From NCBI GenBank assembly GCA_037577475.1, contig CM075197.1:18674650-18738649 (forward strand): 64,000 nucleotides of DNA. The letters are read 5' to 3'. The position numbers and the translations under genes are program-made. The notes below the pieces were generated by a model. It was not told where the DNA came from. It saw only the letters and a list, made by a program, of their open reading frames with translations, and did not search any database. This document shows positions 52,814 to 63,150 of this stretch, in pieces. The DNA is from Chaunax sp. Z400. Lineage: Eukaryota; Chordata; Actinopteri; Lophiiformes; Chaunacidae. Numbering within the stretch: the stretch's first letter is position 1; every line of letters starts with the position of its first letter.

Positions 52814-53267
52814 CTGCAGGAAACAGAACCCAGACGTGAGCATTTATAACACTGCATGCATGTATAAACATGCAACAGTGGCACATAAATCTACTAGGTG
52901 GCAGAATTATCCTTTCGATGACAGCCAACATCTTCCCTGTCTTAATGATCTTTCGGTCTCTGAGAGCTGAATGGATGCTACAGCCACAGGGGTGGGGCAA
53001 GACCGCTGCTGCATGCTCTACTGAGACTAGAATATATTCATGGGGAGCATTTCATAACGGCTTTTTTTTTTTTTTTTGCAAAGATGCAAATGTGTGCAGT
53101 TAGCAATTACAATATGCATATGCAGTATGTGCATGTGCAAACACTAGCATGTAATAAACCAGTTGAACAATCTTCCACAGGCTGTTTATTTCTATCTAGA
53201 TGTGAACACTGGTTGGACAAGACTCACTGGGCCAGAGAAGCTGAAGAGCTGCTGGATGGAGGCTTAC

Positions 53268-53359
53268 CTGGATGCCATGAAGGGCGTCATGTCCAGCTCT
53301 AGAGGGAAGGAAACGTATGTAGTGATCTTCCTCCGCAGTTTGGCAGAGTGCTCAAACCG
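53268..53359 (-). CDS. usp22: usp22 exon 10: catalytic domain
   Basis: The acceptor is ccatccccag, after an unusually long pyrimidine-rich tract, and the donor is gtaagcc. The exon encodes RFEHSAKLRRKITTYVSFPL and ELDMTPFMAS, identical to remembered human sequence in this stretch. It ends in phase 2. Confidence 0.96.
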
Positions 53360-53470
53360 CTGGGGATGGCCAGAGAGGGGGGGGGGGATAAGAGAAGAGG
53401 GGGGGAGGGGGCACGTCAGAGAAAGAGAGAGGGTGGATGAGAGAGAGTTGGGGGAGGGGAGAGGACACAT
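53360..53470 (-). repeat. Extended pyrimidine tract before usp22 exon 10
   Basis: On the plus strand this is a G/A run with two G-tracts (about 53377-53388 and 53400-53410). Read on the coding strand it is an unusually long C/T-rich stretch running directly into the exon 10 acceptor. Confidence 0.8.
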
Positions 53471-54165
53471 ATTTAGAAAAAAACAAACAGGCATCATCAT
53501 CATCACAACACAGGAAATAAAACATAGCTAGCGTAAAGTGGAAATGCATGTTTTCCACTGTGGCTATCACACATTTACACATTCAGAACAGGATAATAAC
53601 AGGCTTGGATTGATCTTAGACAATCTTCTTGTAGCCTGCTCCTATGAATATCATAAATACATTATAGGCCTGCAATGCTGTTATGATAAATAATATATGA
53701 GAGTGGAAGACTGGACAAGTCATTAAAATCATAGGTGTCCTGGGACAGAGTGTGAAAGGGCTACACAGCAGGAGGCAGTGCACCAACAACAGAATCAAAT
53801 AATGAACACGCAAACAAGCAATGTACCAGACCAGCTAAGTCACTACAATATTCTGAACTTCGCCTCCATCAGATGGAAGGCTGCATGGAGAGAGATGGCT
53901 CATATACATTACATCATATAAATAAATCTCTCTGAAGTGCAATATGCAAGGATATGGTTGATAAAAACAAAGCATCTACACTTTTGAATGATCGTTTAAG
54001 CTACATCAAACAGCCGTATTTAAGAGACACTTCTGCTTGTTTTAACTGACGGATAAATTCAGATGCGTGATAAAAAAAACAATGAACACTTAAATGATCA
54101 AAATGTCAGCTAGTGATTGATAAGGGAGGTGATTATTGGCAGTATGTTGTCACTGGCTGGCTCAC
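53360..54165 (-). other. usp22: usp22 intron 9
   Basis: A 0.8-kb intron. Apart from the long pyrimidine tract next to exon 10 I see nothing in it. Confidence 0.65.
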
Positions 54166-54292
54166 TTTGAGATGGAAACATGCTACGATGGGGAGCTTCT
54201 TCATTGTCAGCTGTTTGGTGGACTCCTGGTAACTATGGCAACCGCCACACTTGATTTTGGCACTGCTTCCTAGATGCTCTGGCCGTGTAAAC
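54166..54292 (-). CDS. usp22: usp22 exon 9: catalytic domain, second zinc pair
   Basis: The acceptor is cgctgcag and the donor is gtgagcc. The exon encodes FTRPEHLGSSAKIKCGGCHS, then YQESTKQLTMKKLPIVACFH and LK. The KCGGC pair completes the structural zinc site together with TCQVC of exon 7. It ends in phase 0. Confidence 0.96.
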
Positions 54293-55263
54293 CTGCAGCG
54301 AGAGGGATGCAAGAAAGGAGAAGAAGAACAAAGTGTAAGAGATAATGTGGGCAAACAGGAAGTAAATACTGGGGGAAAGAGGAAGAAGACTATTTTGGTT
54401 TTATTTTCTTGATTTCGCCTTTTGTACCCCATGGCACCGAGTTGTAGTCTTATAGCTGACAGTGGCATGCTGTTTATTTGACAATATGTAAGGGCTTGCA
54501 TGAAATCTGTCTGCAGAGTTTTGGTGAAGCCAACGTTTTGGTGCAGCCAATCTGTAGGTCAGCCCACCCAACCCAGTAGCCACAACACCAGTTCTGTACC
54601 TTTAAGAGACTTGCTGCAGCAACTATGGGTGTGTGAGGAACCGCAGTAAAAAAAAAAAAGAAAAAAAAAAGTCAGAAGGAAAGGAGGCGAGAGGAATACA
54701 AGGGGAGGATGAGACGATTGTGAGAGGTAGAGCGTAGGGGCACGCGGGAAAAAGAATTAGGTGGGGAGGGGAGGGGGATGAAATAAGATAAGGAGGAATG
54801 GAAAAGAAATTGCAAGAATGAAGAGGCAGTAGAGGAGACATGAGAGGTCACACCTGGTTAAGGCTGATCCGGGGATATGAAGGTTTTTGTGCTTGAGCAG
54901 ACGCCACATGTGACCCCTCGTACAAGTGGAGGGATGAATGAAATTTATTTGACTACAAGTGGATGATTGATAATCACGAATGTGGAGAGTTGGAGGAAGG
55001 GAGAATTAAGAAAATAGGTAATGCATTTTTAACCTAACAAAGTTTTAATATAATAAGTGTTATTGTGCATTAGCACAGTGGAACATATCGAGCGTGTTAA
55101 GTGCCTCTGAGCTACACTATTGAATCATTTACTACCTTGATGACTGGGAATTAATTTGCTCAGTTTATGCAGATGGAAAAAAACAAAGGAAAAAAGAAAA
55201 CCTGACAGGCAGAAAAAAAAAAAAAGACAACCCGTCTGGAGTAAGCTGAGGTCGAAGCTGTAC
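54293..55263 (-). other. usp22: usp22 intron 8
   Basis: A 1-kb intron with two A-rich tracts on the plus strand (54647-54671 and 55213-55226) and a purine-rich stretch around 54680-54830. Nothing else is recognised. Confidence 0.65.
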
Positions 55264-55422
55264 CTTCGTAGGCAGTCTGTGAGTGTGGTGGACCCTGACA
55301 GGTGACTCTCTCCGTTCACTGTGCTGCCATCCCCTCCAGGGCTGAGGGGCCAGAAGGGCGTGGATGAGCCAGGAAGGTCTAGACTGATGTCCCAGAATGG
55401 ATCTATCGTTGTGGAAACCCCA
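55264..55422 (-). CDS. usp22: usp22 exon 8: catalytic domain, fingers
   Basis: The acceptor is tatcctctag and the donor is gtacag. The exon encodes GVSTTIDPFWDISLDLPGSS, then TPFWPLSPGGDGSTVNGESH and LSGSTTLTDCLRR. The variable stretch is PGGDGST, where human has PGSEGNV. The phases on both sides agree with neighbouring exons. Confidence 0.95.
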
Positions 55423-56563
55423 CTAGAGGATAAAAACAGATGGGAGTCCGATTGTGATGCTCAATAAATTGTGAGGTTATTGTTATAAAAAGATCAGATC
55501 AATGGCAATACAAGAACGTGAATTTATACAACCTCTGCAGATTCTGATCATGATTTTGTGTAAGCCTGCTGGAAGATTTAGTACGTGCAAATGCATATTT
55601 ATCATCCACACTGTTCGTCCAGGCCCATTTGCAATTCAATGAGGTGTTACATCAGAGAAAATTGGCTTTACAAAAGGAATTTGTCCTATTTGAGAATGAA
55701 GAGTGTGATGGACTGCAACCTGGGCAAAGTGGAGGCTTCTGGCTTAGAATGTATGCACAAATATTATTTGCACGGAGGATAGGCTGCCGCACATCATTAC
55801 TGCTGATAGATGAGTGGCTGAGGCACTGTAGTACACAATGGTATTGGCAGGTGGATATTAAGGCAAGTATACACACATTCATGATGGCGAGAGAGCAGCC
55901 CTGCAGTAATATGGCACCGATATGGTAGCATTTGTGTTTAAAAAGCCTAAGGGGAGCATTTTCTATTGATTAACTATAAGTAATCTGAAGTCAACACGTG
56001 ATTTACAATATTTACAAAGGGGTTTGATTTATGTCAGAGTAATACACAAGACAGCATCTCTAAAACGATATCAGTGTTCTGCCTCTTCCCTGTAGAGGCA
56101 GGTAACATTGTTGCTGGGCTCAGCTTGCTCGCTACTCTCCGCAAGGTGCTTTGCGGTTCAGTGCAGCACGCTGGTATAAATGTAACAAGGCAGCTTTAGG
56201 GGGCAGGCAGGCAACGCATGGGTTGTGCTGCTGTCTAGACATCCCCCACCCCCTTACAGTAGCTCTGCAAGACCTGGGCCTTTAAATAAAGAGCAGTGGC
56301 GAGGACACAACCAGCGGTTCGGCCACTCCAGGAGAATGGGTGGTGTCCAATCAATCAGGCCAGTGGTCAGAGACAATTATGGCTTTAGCGCACACAGGAG
56401 GATAGACGGATGGCGGACAAATGGGTAAATGTAGGAAAAGAGGGAGGAGTGGTATAGGTAGTGATGTGAGGCTCCATCGAGATGAATGCAGAGCGCACAT
56501 CTCAGGTGGGAATCTACTTTATTTGTCTTTGCTTCCTCACACAATATACAGTCACAAACTTAC
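55423..56563 (-). other. usp22: usp22 intron 7
   Basis: A 1.1-kb intron without recognisable features. The longest open frame (55629-55928 +) has no family resemblance and is taken as chance. Confidence 0.65.
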
Positions 56564-56669
56564 TGGCAAACTTGACAGGTAACATCTGATTGCAGGCCTC
56601 CAGTGAAGATTTGGTCAATGATGCAGTTACAGTGGTTTGGATTGTTGGCCTTCTTCCCATTGTCATCTC
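56564..56669 (-). CDS. usp22: usp22 exon 7: catalytic domain, first zinc pair
   Basis: The acceptor is gtccacag and the donor is gtaagttt. The exon encodes (R)DDNGKKANNPNHCNCIIDQI and FTGGLQSDVTCQVCH. The TCQVC motif supplies two ligands of the structural zinc in the fingers subdomain. It ends in phase 2. Confidence 0.95.
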
Positions 56670-57244
56670 CTGTGGACCACAAAATGCAGAAAGTATAAAT
56701 AGATGCACAGATAACACCAACAACCTCTTCAGCACCTCTGAAGGACTCTGCCTGGCCCTGTTTCTCACATTACCATTCCCCCTGCAGCGGAGCCTCCCTG
56801 CCACTTCACATCCCTCTGGATTCTCTATAGCTAATCGAAGCAGGCCGTACTGGAGGGTCTGTAGACGAGTCAGCCCATCATTTCACTGCAGCAGGGCCTA
56901 TTGACATTCCTCACACTGCGTGCCCCTTGGCACACACCATTGTCAGTCTCCTTCAGTACGTTTCCAGTAAAGTAAGGCATTGTGCTCTGTGGGTAGATCT
57001 ATGGTATAATTCCACGTTGCTGGATCAGAGAAAGTAGGCGACACAGTCCCAGCCACACTCCTCTTAATCTCAACTGACTCTGCTTCGTTTTGTTTCTAAA
57101 GTCAGTCCGAGCAGAAAAAGCTGCAATTTCGGCCTGACTTAAAATCTTCAAGAACACGTACATACAAAAAAAAATAGTCATTCTCTTGGCTCTAAATGTG
57201 GTATACATACTGGGAATGATATTTTGTTTGGTTATATAGCTTAC

Positions 57245-57404
57245 TGATGGTGTCCCCTTTGCAGTGCCTATGTAGTACATCCAATGCTGCGATGAGGAAC
57301 TCGTGGGCGTCTTGCTGCTCGTAGCCTGCGAGGTGACGTGCATGAGTCCACACCAGGTGCAGCAGCCGGAAGGGAATGTGGGGCGAACGGTGGCCCGAGT
57401 AGAA
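57245..57404 (-). CDS. usp22: usp22 exon 6: catalytic domain, with shifted donor
   Basis: The acceptor is ctctcag. The exon encodes FYSGHRSPHIPFRLLHLVWT and AGYEQQDAHEFLIAALDVLH, the Gln-Gln-Asp box of USP enzymes, ending HRHCKGDTI. The only usable donor near the human junction is gtaagc after ATCA. The human-equivalent site 12 bases earlier reads AAAG|gg instead of AAAG|gt. The extended exon keeps phase 1 and adds four residues. The 3' boundary is therefore slightly less certain than the rest. Confidence 0.9.
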
Positions 57405-59042
57405 CTGAGAGCAAGGCAGAAAGTTGGAGAGGTGGTGGGGGTGAGGATGAGAGACCGGTTAGCCTATTTTTCCAGGTGTTACTGGGTGCATTACATTCTA
57501 TCACCTTTTGGCAAATATCATAGCTGTACTGCTCGTTGTCATCTATAATTCATTGCTGAACCATAAATGGAATGTTCTGTCAGTCCGGGTTCTTTTCTGA
57601 CTCTTGGCTATCATCAGGTATGAATGAATTCCACCACATGTGCCCTAACAACGCCAGCTCTAAACAAAGCACATCCACAGTGAGGAGAGGTGTGAGGTAA
57701 ATGGCAAAGAAGACAATGTGAATGTAAAATAGGAGCGTATGGAGCAAAAACATCCATCCCGGTTGCCATGGCAATTCGATTAAGTGACAATCTAGATCAG
57801 GGTCGGGGGATGTGGATAAGAAAGTGACAGAGCTGAGCGGAGCAAGCGAGTTGGTGGGGTGCAAACATCTACAATGGAATTTCAACCAGAGCTCATTAAT
57901 GCCAGAGAGGGGCTCTCATCTCTCGACGCGTAGACTTAGCACACACCTGGATCTATTCTCCACAGTTGTCTCTGAAATCTGATTGAGCTGTGAGAGGTAG
58001 AAAAACACGCCACGCTGACGTCTCTTGAATCTTACAAACTCTGCTCCTTTTTTCGGCACTCTGAAGGTGGCTGAGAAACGAACAACGCTACATGAGGAGT
58101 GGGAAACATGGAGGGAGAGAGTGGCTGATCAAAAGTAGGCTGCCTCTCACCTTCATATCTAAAATGCTCTTTGTGCAAGTGTGTGTGCCGAGTCACAAGA
58201 CAGCTTTAGAAGATGATATGGAGGCGGGTTTAAAAAAGAACACAGGTAGAGGGGATGGAAGTAGGGAATTAGAGAATTGGGTACAAGGCATAACGGTAGG
58301 AAGACTATAGAATGATACTGTGTCTGTTTTAGGGGAGTATTTCGATGAATCTTTCTTTCTTTCCTGAATATTCTGTCTCAAACACAGCAACATTCTCAAT
58401 CAATATCTGCCTCCCTGGGTGATAGAGGTGAGCTATTATCTCCTCCATGTGTTAAATAGCTAAATGGCTCAGCCAACGGAGACAGGGGAGGGCTCTGTGT
58501 GTTAGGTGGGGCAGGCCATTGATGACTCAACGCATAGCACCATTTTCCATCTGTGGGCTCATATATACTGTGAAGTGAGAGGGTGTAAGAAAAGAAGGGA
58601 AAAAAAGCGAGGCAGTGTGGGAGCGGATCAGGCAGAAATTACATAACATACAGGGCAGATGAGTTAGATGAAACATGCTAAATGTGTCAAAACGCCAGGA
58701 TTTAAAAGGCGATAAATGGCTGTGAAACTTAATATGCATTGACCGATCAGGTGCATTCTGCTCATGAATTTGTGTGCCTCTCTATACATTCCATTCAATC
58801 AGAATTCTCTCATTCCCTCTGCCTCCCCTTCTTTGGACTCGACAAAAAAGCACAACAGTGACTCAGCCTTCTGCAAACGGTCACACCATGAGAGAACATT
58901 CTGTTTCGTGTGGTTGTTGAGACAATCTTTCAAATTATGGCTCATTTTTCTTTTTTTTATCATACATTTTTTTTCTTTTCTTTGTGCAATCCAACCAACC
59001 TATGTATCAAGTTCATGCACACAAAAAACATGTGCACCATAC
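57405..59042 (-). other. usp22: usp22 intron 5
   Basis: A 1.6-kb intron. No nested reading frame with family similarity, no microsatellite longer than a few units and no recognisable repeat. Confidence 0.7.
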
Positions 59043-59209
59043 CTCCTGAAAGAGCTGCGACATCTCACACACCAGACAGGAGTTTGATTGCATATCGCAT
59101 TTGTGTCTGTCGGAGAGAAAGAAGTCTCGCAGCAGTGGTGTGTGCGTTAGGGCCTGAACAATACAGTTCATGAAACATGTGTTGCCCAGGTTTATTAACC
59201 CTCGTAAAC
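59043..59209 (-). CDS. usp22: usp22 exon 5: catalytic Cys box
   Basis: The acceptor is gtcctgcag and the donor is gtatgg. The exon encodes GLRGLINLGNTCFMNCIVQA, which holds the nucleophile Cys of the peptidase C19 family (Cys185 in human), then LTHTPLLRDFFLSDRHKCDM and a zinc-type CLVCEM. One residue is missing relative to human in the MQS-SCLVC stretch. It ends in phase 0 at LFQE. Confidence 0.97.
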
Positions 59210-61193
59210 CTGCAGGACAAGAAGAGAACAACAATGGAGAGGAGGATTAAACACAGTGTGATTGATATAGCTGAAAATGGGAAGAATTTGAATGAGCACC
59301 ACAGACCTGATCTCTCTGTATGGACTAACTCAAAGCTTTGCTGTGGTCAACTTGCTTATTAGAAATCAGGCAAAATCAGTGGGCATCACTGAACTGTTGC
59401 TAAAAGAACAACCTCTAACCTCAATAATAAGACATTTTCCCCGTTCTTTCTTATCCTTGGGTTTTGTTTATTGGTCACATCTTTGCTTTTGCTCAAGACA
59501 TCACCTTGGGCCTGATCAGAAAAATAATGAGCAGCTTAATCGATGATGTAAAAGATTTGGTAGCTGCCTGTAACCCTCCGCCATTGGCAATTTGAGATTC
59601 AGGCTCTTTTGGGGGTGGAGTGTGGCTAGAAGATTAACAATATGGTGCTGGATAAGGTCTGCCAGCAAAATGGTGTGTATCCTCGAGCAGACGCCGAAGC
59701 TCCTCCAATAATGGCCAGTAAAAGAGGTGAGACGCAGCAAGGTTGTGGGTTTAATCCCATTGAGCGATGTTTGGTTGTGAAGGAGATTCCTCAGCAAGAG
59801 CTTTCACAATTCGAACTGGTCCTGGTGGACACACACACACACACATTAACACATACAAAGTGTACTGCCCTGTCACGGGCCAGGGCTACTGACCAATCTG
59901 TTTTAAGATAAAAGGATGGCAAGAGAGAGGAGGCAGAGTGCAAATTTAAATAATCAAAAGTACATATACAAAACTAGAAAGAACTCAGAGAGCACATACC
60001 TACACAAAATACACTACTGGAAAATAATTTCTGGCTAATTCCTACAAAATCCTGTAATTATTGCTTATCAGAGGATACAAAAACAAACATCATACAGTTA
60101 AAAGACATTTATCCGAATGGAAATGAATTTATTTACACAATAAACACAAGTATCTATACAGAGAAGCTGAATCGTTTGAAAGGGCAGCCTCATACATTTT
60201 CAGATTCCTCACATAGATACATTTTAACATTGATGACGTAGCTTTACTCATATCTGCCTCATACCAAATTAGGTAATGCCACCTAATTGCTTGAGCCTGG
60301 AAACCTACTCGTAGCATTTGGAGTCGTGTGTTTATCGTCAGTAGTTTATGAGTTATCAACAAGAATATCACGTTACACAACGGCGGATCTAGATCTATTA
60401 CTCGTCTAGATACAACTTCCTTCCTTGAAATTATTTTTAAATGATTCTGAACCACAACTACATCCGCTACATATTGATGGCAGTGTCATGCCTTTATCCC
60501 CCTCTCTGGTACCCGATACATAATGTCCCCTCACACACTTTACTCTCCCAGATCCATATTATGAACCAGATCTGGCTCCAATTCCACATAGTGTTGGAGC
60601 ATCACGAGAGTTGTCCATGGTTGGGTATTTTCATTATGATTGTCTCATTTTAATTTCTCATGATATCAGAGAATTATTATTTTGCAATACGTATTTTGCA
60701 ATGTTGAAGAAAGTGAAAAAGTGATGCGGAATCCACACCCAGATCCACCTCGAAATTTAATCAACACTTCCTTGCCCTAATGTCCACACTACACAAAGTT
60801 TCATCAAACTTCGTTGCCGAAACTTTTCAAGATATCTTGCCGACGAACAAACGAACACGGGTGATGACATGACCTCCTCCAGGTCTCGTTGACAGTGGTA
60901 ATCAGAGACAAAATAGACAATGGGACGAATTCAGGGCCTAATGTAATGTGCATCTATCAAAGTGGGAACACTCTGTTCTGTCTCTCACAGTTTACTCCCT
61001 GTAGGGCTGCCCGGTCCTGTTGACCTTGGGTATCACTCTTAAATGCAAGCATGACCCCAATTACACTGACACCATAGGCACTTGTAGAGACCCACACAAA
61101 CAACTACAACGAATCCCCAAAGAAAAAAAAACACACACACACTGTCTAGGAATGAATGTCTTTGCAGACTTAACATTGCAGCCTATTGCCCAC
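59210..61193 (-). other. usp22: usp22 intron 4
   Basis: A 2-kb intron with AT-rich sequence, a short CA run near 59828 and a teleost-type dispersed repeat at 60722-60885. A tRNA-B-box-like stretch near 59745 is too degenerate to call. No nested gene is seen. Confidence 0.7.
60722..60885 (+). mobile_element. Degenerate teleost dispersed repeat (copy 2)
   Basis: It reads through 'caaagtttcatcaaactt', 'gacgaacaaacgaacacggg' and 'gatgacatgacctcctcc', the 3' portion of a repeat common in fish genomes that typically ends in 'acataacctccttggcggaggtaa'. Copy at 38725-38907 is from the same family. The element class is not assigned. Confidence 0.5.
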
Positions 61194-61295
61194 CTATGGT
61201 ACAGTTTGTCGTGATTTTCCTCCGCTTTGGATTGTGTCGTAGTAATTCTAGCTCCCGCTTTGTCGGCTCCCATGTTGTGAATTTCTCCCCTATGC
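61194..61295 (-). CDS. usp22: usp22 exon 4: linker between zinc finger and catalytic domain
   Basis: The acceptor is tatccacag and the donor is gtgggc. The exon encodes GIGEKFTTWEPTKRELELL followed by RHNPKRRKITTNCTIG, including the basic NPKRRK segment that could act as a nuclear localisation signal. It is too short in frame to stand out as an open reading frame, and was placed by phase and by matching the USP22 linker. Confidence 0.93.
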
Positions 61296-61395
61296 CTGTG
61301 GATAGAAAAACACAAACATGCCAGCTCAGGGATATCAGGTGGCCTCGCGCTGAAAGCTACATTAAGGTTTTTAACAGGAAAACAAAATGATATAC

Positions 61396-61509
61396 CTTGC
61401 AATTTCCAAGCTTTCCTCTGTTCCTCTTTGGCGATTTGTTCCATGTCTTTGTCGTATATGTAGTCCTGACACACAAAACAATATATTCCACCGTATAGTA
61501 AGTCTATCG
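61396..61509 (-). CDS. usp22: usp22 exon 3: ZnF-UBP zinc finger, second part
   Basis: The acceptor is cttccag and the donor is gtatat. The exon takes one base from exon 2 to complete Ala and ends in phase 1. It encodes AIDLLYGGIYCFVCQDYIYD, carrying the last zinc-binding CxxC pair of the ZnF-UBP fold, then DKDMEQIAKEEQRKAWKLQG, a helical segment. Confidence 0.95.
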
Positions 61510-61927
61510 CTGGAAGCAGGAAGCCGGAAGCAGGGAAAGAGAGGGAGAGAGAGTGAAACATAATTACAAATAGATTTTTCGACCACGGTAACACACAATA
61601 GGTTTTCTCATTCAAGACAAATGCTTTCTCTGCATAGACCTGAATTCTCCACCTTATATAATATGATTGCATCTCATTGCTTGCACTGAACAATTAAGAG
61701 GTTTGAGGGGAGCAGTGAAGAATAGTTGTATTCGTCTCCAACCCCCCACCTGGGCTTTCAACTAACACACCATCCTCTTCCATCCAAAAACTCCGACGAT
61801 ACCTCAGCGCTGTTGCCGTGACAACCTATTTTTAGCTTCACTGGACAGTTTTCTGGTTTTGGTGTACTACCCACACCGAGAAAGTGAGTAAATACATCAT
61901 GCATCTTGTATGTTCTGTTGTCGTCAC

Positions 61928-61959
<32 letters not shown>

Positions 61960-63017
61960 CATGACATAAGAGATCAAGAAATGTGTGGGGAAAACACAAA
62001 GAAATCTGAAAAGCATGATCATCATCATCGTGTTTTCTTTCCTGTGTGGTAAACCATGGTAACCTCCCATCTGTCCTCTCTGGACAACAGCAACCCAGCA
62101 AAGGGAGAGAAATGAGAGCAACACAAATGGCTACAAGAGGAAGAAGATATACAAGACTATGAGTGCTGCACAGGCAGGAATTCATAAATCTTGCTTACTT
62201 GAGTGAAGGACACGAGCAAAGAATTAGCGAATGGGGTGTTAGGGAAGAGAAGGAGGAGGAGCTGTGAAAGGCATCCCGAGAATGAGGTAGCCGAGACAAA
62301 TAAAGGATAAGAGGAAGATAGGGAAGGAGTCCTGAGGAGGGAGGTTATTATGAAAGGGAGATGAAAAAGATGTAAAAGGAGTCCTTTGAGGGGAGCTTGC
62401 TATCTGGCAGACAGGGGAGTTTGGATTAATTTGATTAGAGATGGATAAGAGCAGAGCACCAGTGTCAGAGAGGTAGCTCAAAGCTAATTAACGCTATAGC
62501 CGTGCACTTGTGATATGTGTGTGTGTGTGTGTGCATCCAAACTGCCGAAATGCATTACATCAATTAAAGCCATTCAGAAAACTACCAAGCCACCCTATCG
62601 TCTCAGTCGTTTCCACATTTAGTTGCCCACGTCAGGATATATCAAAATCTTGCTCATTAGTGTCAGTGGTTTATTTAGAATAATTAGCATATAAGGCTCT
62701 CTAATGGCTGTGGATTACTGATGTCAACCACTCCCCTGTTGCTGTAGGAGGGGAAGCGTACCAACTTAAACCCATGACATTTTACTAGATAAGACGTTCC
62801 CACCAGAATAGTAATGTACTGCGGCTAGAGAGAGGTTCAGCTCCTCGTCTGCTTAGAGGAGGAAGTTGCCCAAAGTAATGCTGTAATCCTTCACTGATAA
62901 TAGCTGATGCTGCAGTGGCCCACAGGGCTGCATGTGAATGTGAGGACTGACGTGATGGGATGGAGTCTTTGGATGTAGGGAAGGACGGTGCAGTTGAGAG
63001 TGAGTGGCATGGCTTAC
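61510..63017 (-). other. usp22: usp22 intron 2
   Basis: This 1.5-kb intron holds short GT repeats at about 61928-61950 and 62517-62533. I see no exon, RNA gene or recognisable element. Confidence 0.7.
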
Positions 63018-63150
63018 CTAGATTGTGTCTCTTGTTTTTGGCGTGCTCGTGGATGTGTTTCTTCGTAAAACAGCCGAAAAAGACGCAGTAGAGACAAGAG
63101 TGGAGTCGGTTCAGGTGGGCACCACACATGTGACAGATACACGACTTGGC
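63018..63150 (-). CDS. usp22: usp22 exon 2: ZnF-UBP zinc finger, first part
   Basis: The exon starts in phase 0 after ctctccag and ends in phase 1 before gtaagcc. The peptide begins AKSCICHMCG and continues with LHSCLYCVFFGCF and HIHEHAKNKRHNL, the Cys/His-rich zinc-binding core of the USP22 ZnF-UBP domain. This domain anchors USP22 to its SAGA partners. It differs from remembered human protein at only a few positions (Met for Val, Ala for Val, Asn for Ala). Confidence 0.95.

Larger units (their letters stand above)
52066..63150 (-). other. usp22: usp22, ubiquitin carboxyl-terminal hydrolase 22: coding span of exons 2-13 (exon 1 outside window)
   Basis: USP22 is the catalytic subunit of the SAGA deubiquitinase module. 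It removes ubiquitin from histones H2A and H2B in the nucleus, working with ATXN7L3, ENY2 and ATXN7. Twelve coding exons are placed on the minus strand. Every intron has GT-AG ends and all phases join in frame, giving 471 residues to the native stop. The equivalent part of human USP22 is 468 residues (from memory); here there are four extra at the exon 6/7 junction and one fewer in exon 5. Domains in order: most of the N-terminal ZnF-UBP zinc finger (exons 2-3), linker (exon 4), then the USP catalytic domain with Cys box (exon 5), two zinc-binding CxxC pairs (exons 7 and 9) and His box (exon 12). USP27X and USP51 are intronless or mammal-specific relatives, so the multi-exon layout supports USP22. 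The first exon, about 57 residues in human, and the promoter lie beyond 64000. Confidence 0.96.

Noticed and set aside
59720..59800. tRNA-like B-box stretch (aaggttgtgggtttaatccc)
   Set aside because: There is no matching A box or cloverleaf. At best it is a decayed SINE or dispersed-repeat fragment in usp22 intron 4.
52066..63150. USP27X or USP51 instead of USP22
   Set aside because: Those relatives lack this multi-exon structure and have different C-termini. The protein here ends exactly like USP22.
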